This document shows, piece by piece, positions 5,513-7,916 of a stretch of DNA of 7,916 bases; the first letter of the stretch is position 1, and every line of letters begins with the position of its first letter. A program made the position numbers and the translations under genes. The stretch comes from Sphingobacteriales bacterium (GTDB lineage Bacteria > Bacteroidota > Bacteroidia > Sphingobacteriales > Sphingobacteriaceae). Location: positions 1 through 7,916 of the forward strand of contig JAGVEE010000401.1 of the NCBI GenBank assembly GCA_020058405.1. Direction: 5' to 3'. Under the pieces are notes generated by a model, which was given only the letters and a program-made list of their open reading frames with translations, searched no databases and had not been told where the DNA came from.

Positions 5513-7916
5513 TTATTTTTTAATCACAATATAACCCGTAACAGGCTTCACTCCTTCTACTCCAAAGTCGAGTACATAGAAGTAAGTACCATTCGGTAAA
5601 GTACCTTGGCCGATAACTATACCTGTAGAATTTTGAGAGTTACCACCCCAACTATTATCGTAAGGAGCTTTCTCGTAAACTTTATTACCCCAGCGATTAA
5701 ATATTTCCAATTTGTTTAACGGATAGTTTTCAATTCCTTTAATTACAAAACCATCATTAACACCATCGCCATCTGGAGAGAATCCTGTTGGTACAAACAT
5801 GGTAATAGTTACAGTAGTCATTGAACTTTCATCCGGAATATTATCGGCATTAGGGTCTGGAGTGAATCCATCAACAGATAAATCTGGAACCGTAGAATCA
5901 CCATAAATCATACTACCGAATGCAGAAACAATATTATCATATTTCGCTACAGGTAGATTAGGAGTAACAATTACTTTTAGTTTGATAGTTCTAGATTCTC
6001 CTGCTGGCAAATAACTATTGTTAGCAATAAGCAACTCAAGATTGGTAGTGCCGTTGAAGTTTTCATTTGCAACAATTCCTGATTCTGTTATTACTTCTTC
6101 AACAATAAAGTTAGAAGGTGAAGTAAATACATTTGTTAAATTTTCTACCACTCTTACATTTTTCAAATCAATATCGCCATAGTTTTTAAGAGTTATATTA
6201 TACGTTACTCTATATGATTCAGTAGTAGTAGGTACCGGTTCATCTACAGTCATAGAAACTCCAATACTTGGTTTTGGAGTATTAATTATATTGATAACGC
6301 AAACGTTTGTATCACATAAACTAGGTAAACCATTATCACAAACTACGTACAAGAAACTATCCACTCCAACGAAATCTTTTTCTGGTGTATAAGAATAGCT
6401 ACCATCTAAATTCATATTTATAGCTCCTCTACTAGGTTGAATTACCCAATCAAAAGCGATTGCATTATTTTCAGGGTCCCAATCATTTAAGGCAATTGAT
6501 TCGTTTAATGTTGTGTTTTCAGGTATCGTAAACTCATCACGAACTGCCACTGGAGGTGTATTTTTAATACCTACAACATCAATAAAAATATAAGCAGTAT
6601 CGCATAATGAAGGAGTACCATCATCACATATTACATACATCAAACTATCTATGCCAACAAAATTTATAGAAGGTGTATATGTTACAAATCCACTGTTTAA
6701 TTTATTTACAGTACCATTTTGAGCAGAGAAGAATGTGAACGATAAATTATCAAAATCAACGTCATAATCATTTATACCTGCGTTAAGTGTAATAGGAGTA
6801 TTAATAGGTGTGGTAGTTGTATCATTTATTGCAACAGGTGCATCGTTAACTGGTGTTAAGTCTACAGAAATAGTTGCCAAATTACTTAATAGTCCTTCGT
6901 TATCAGCAATAGTATATCTTACCACGTTTACAATTCCAACAAAATTAGGATCAGGCGTAAAGGTAACTGAACCATCTGTATGAGCAACAAATAGACCCTC
7001 GTTGTTTACATAGAAAGTAGCTTGTTTACCAGGTGTACTTGGGTCAAGGTCAATCGTAATATAATCTAAGGTACCATCAATATCTAAATCATTATCTACA
7101 ATTCTAAACGTTACAGGAGTATCCTCAAAAGTAGATTTTGCATCATTATTCGCAATAGGTGGGTCGTTAACTGGAGTAATTGTAATTATCAATAAAGCAG
7201 TATCACATAAGTTAGGATTTCCGTTGTCGCACACACTATACATCATAGAATCAAGTCCGTTATAATGTGCACTTGGGATATAATTAAATGTACCGTTTGT
7301 ATTTAAGTTTATTAACCCGTGTTTTGTGGTAGTAATAATTCTAAAGTTTAACTCATCTGCATCCGGGTCAGAATCGTTTGTTGCAACGGTTCCATTAAGT
7401 GCAACATCCTCTAGGGTTGTAAGCGAATCGTTGATTGCAATTGGAGGGTCGTTGTTTGGAGTTACAATAATAATCAATACAGCATTGTCGCAAAGGCTTG
7501 GAATACCATCATCACATACATTATAAATTATTGAATCGATGCCATTGAAATTTAGATTTGGTGTATAAGTATATTCACCATTGCTTCTAAATGTAATGTT
7601 CCCTTTGGTTGTATTCTTGATAATGGTGAAGTTCAGATTATCACCATCAATATCAAAATCATTTATAGCAACCGTTCCAGATACTAAAATGTTTTCTGTA
7701 GTGTATACTGTATCAACAACTGCAACTGGAGGATCGTTTGCAGGAATAATGGTAATTACTAAAATCGCCGTATCGCATAAACTTGGTGTTCCATTATCAC
7801 ATACTTTATACGTTAAAGTATCTTTTCCATTGAAGTTTGTATTTGGAGTGTATGTGTATGTTCCGTTTGCATTCAATGTTAATGTTCCATTGTTTGTGGT
7901 GTTGATGCTGCTAAAC
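5513..7916 (-). CDS. Giant cadherin/Ig-like repeat surface protein with type B T9SS sorting domain, 5' end outside the window
   Basis: The last 800 residues of a larger protein are visible; the frame is open to the right edge, so the true start is not seen. Numbering from the first full codon (7915-7913): tandem cadherin/Ig-like repeats occupy 1-545 (one partial, five full), each opening with NDPPVA-like and NDxDxD motifs and ending in a YTPxxxFxG strand plus a CDxGxPxLCD loop. A DUF11-like domain lies at about 550-703, with NITLKNYGDIDLKNVRVVEN and a DPN-rich end. A type B sorting domain (CHU_C / gliding-motility-associated C-terminal family) lies at 707-800, with VPTGFSPDGDGVNDGF, LEIFNRWGNKVYE, SWGG and a final GYIVIKK. 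Such proteins cross the outer membrane by the T9SS and stay on the cell surface or are released. The PorP/SprF gene directly downstream is the expected partner. The role is probably adhesion or gliding; the ligand is unknown. The Asp-rich linkers suggest calcium binding. Confidence 0.95.
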   Translation of the reverse strand, partial: FSSINTTNNGTLTLNANGTYTYTPNTNFNGKDTLTYKVCDNGTPSLCDTAILVITIIPANDPPVAVVDTVYTTENILVSGTVAINDFDIDGDNLNFTIIKNTTKGNITFRSNGEYTYTPNLNFNGIDSIIYNVCDDGIPSLCDNAVLIIIVTPNNDPPIAINDSLTTLEDVALNGTVATNDSDPDADELNFRIITTTKHGLINLNTNGTFNYIPSAHYNGLDSMMYSVCDNGNPNLCDTALLIITITPVNDPPIANNDAKSTFEDTPVTFRIVDNDLDIDGTLDYITIDLDPSTPGKQATFYVNNEGLFVAHTDGSVTFTPDPNFVGIVNVVRYTIADNEGLLSNLATISVDLTPVNDAPVAINDTTTTPINTPITLNAGINDYDVDFDNLSFTFFSAQNGTVNKLNSGFVTYTPSINFVGIDSLMYVICDDGTPSLCDTAYIFIDVVGIKNTPPVAVRDEFTIPENTTLNESIALNDWDPENNAIAFDWVIQPSRGAINMNLDGSYSYTPEKDFVGVDSFLYVVCDNGLPSLCDTNVCVINIINTPKPSIGVSMTVDEPVPTTTESYRVTYNITLKNYGDIDLKNVRVVENLTNVFTSPSNFIVEEVITESGIVANENFNGTTNLELLIANNSYLPAGESRTIKLKVIVTPNLPVAKYDNIVSAFGSMIYGDSTVPDLSVDGFTPDPNADNIPDESSMTTVTITMFVPTGFSPDGDGVNDGFVIKGIENYPLNKLEIFNRWGNKVYEKAPYDNSWGGNSQNSTGIVIGQGTLPNGTYFYVLDFGVEGVKPVTGYIVIKK
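5516..5797 (-). other. Type B T9SS C-terminal sorting domain (CHU_C family)
   Basis: The last 94 residues of the right adhesin carry the family's landmarks in order: FVPTGFSPDGDGVNDGF at the start, PLNKLEIFNRWGNKVYE in the middle, SWGG, LPNGTYFYVLD, and GYIVIKK at the terminus. Known family members direct export through the T9SS and, unlike type A domains, depend on a PorP/SprF-like protein; one is encoded immediately downstream. Confidence 0.95.
6281..7916 (-). repeat. Tandem cadherin/Ig-like domains, period about 285 bp
   Basis: Repeat boundaries at the NDPP-like motif fall at 7738, 7453, 7168, 6847 and 6562, with the last repeat ending at 6281. Lengths are 95, 95, 107, 95 and 94 residues, with a partial copy up to the right edge. 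Five of the six visible copies carry the CDxGxPxLCD loop; the copy at 6848-7168 lacks it and has a different core. The DNA is diverged, so the array is old and codon-shuffled rather than freshly amplified. Confidence 0.88.

Noticed and set aside
7874..7876. TTG at 7876 as the start of the right adhesin
   Set aside because: The frame continues upstream to the window edge with residues that fit the repeat pattern (NNGTLTLNANGTYTYTP), so the gene simply runs out of the window.

Overview
The window looks like chromosomal DNA from a member of the Bacteroidota (Flavobacteriia or Cytophagia type). The evidence is a type B type IX secretion system (T9SS) sorting domain at the end of one giant surface protein, a PorP/SprF-family outer-membrane protein beside it, AT-rich intergenic DNA, and large Ser/Thr-rich modular proteins. 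Nothing in the sequence fixes the genus. No RNA gene, CRISPR array, insertion sequence or integrase was seen.

All three genes are on the minus strand, so transcription runs from high to low coordinates. (1) 7916-5513 is the 3' part of a giant modular cell-surface protein. It has six visible cadherin/Ig-like repeats of about 95 residues, a DUF11-like domain and a type B T9SS sorting domain; its 5' end lies outside the window. A strong hairpin terminator (5435-5465) follows it. (2) 5288-4335 is a complete PorP/SprF-like protein. (3) A 743-bp AT-rich gap (3592-4334) follows, with dyad symmetries near its gene-3 end. (4) 3591-1 is the 5' part of a second giant secreted protein. It is open for 1,197 codons without a stop and runs off the left edge. 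It has a long-tailed signal peptide, an unassigned N-terminal domain and about a dozen Ig/PKD-like modules.

The likely theme is secretion and surface display of large adhesin-like proteins. Both giant proteins carry or should carry Sec signals, and the PorP/SprF protein between them is the kind of dedicated partner that type B T9SS cargo needs. The C-terminus of the left gene is not visible, so its T9SS dependence is inferred.

The least ordinary DNA is the leader of the left gene (3593-3654). It can form two mutually exclusive hairpins around a GGGAG ribosome-binding-like motif. That motif is well placed for a five-codon mini-ORF ending one base before the adhesin start codon. A second pair of competing hairpins lies in the terminator between the right adhesin and the PorP/SprF gene.
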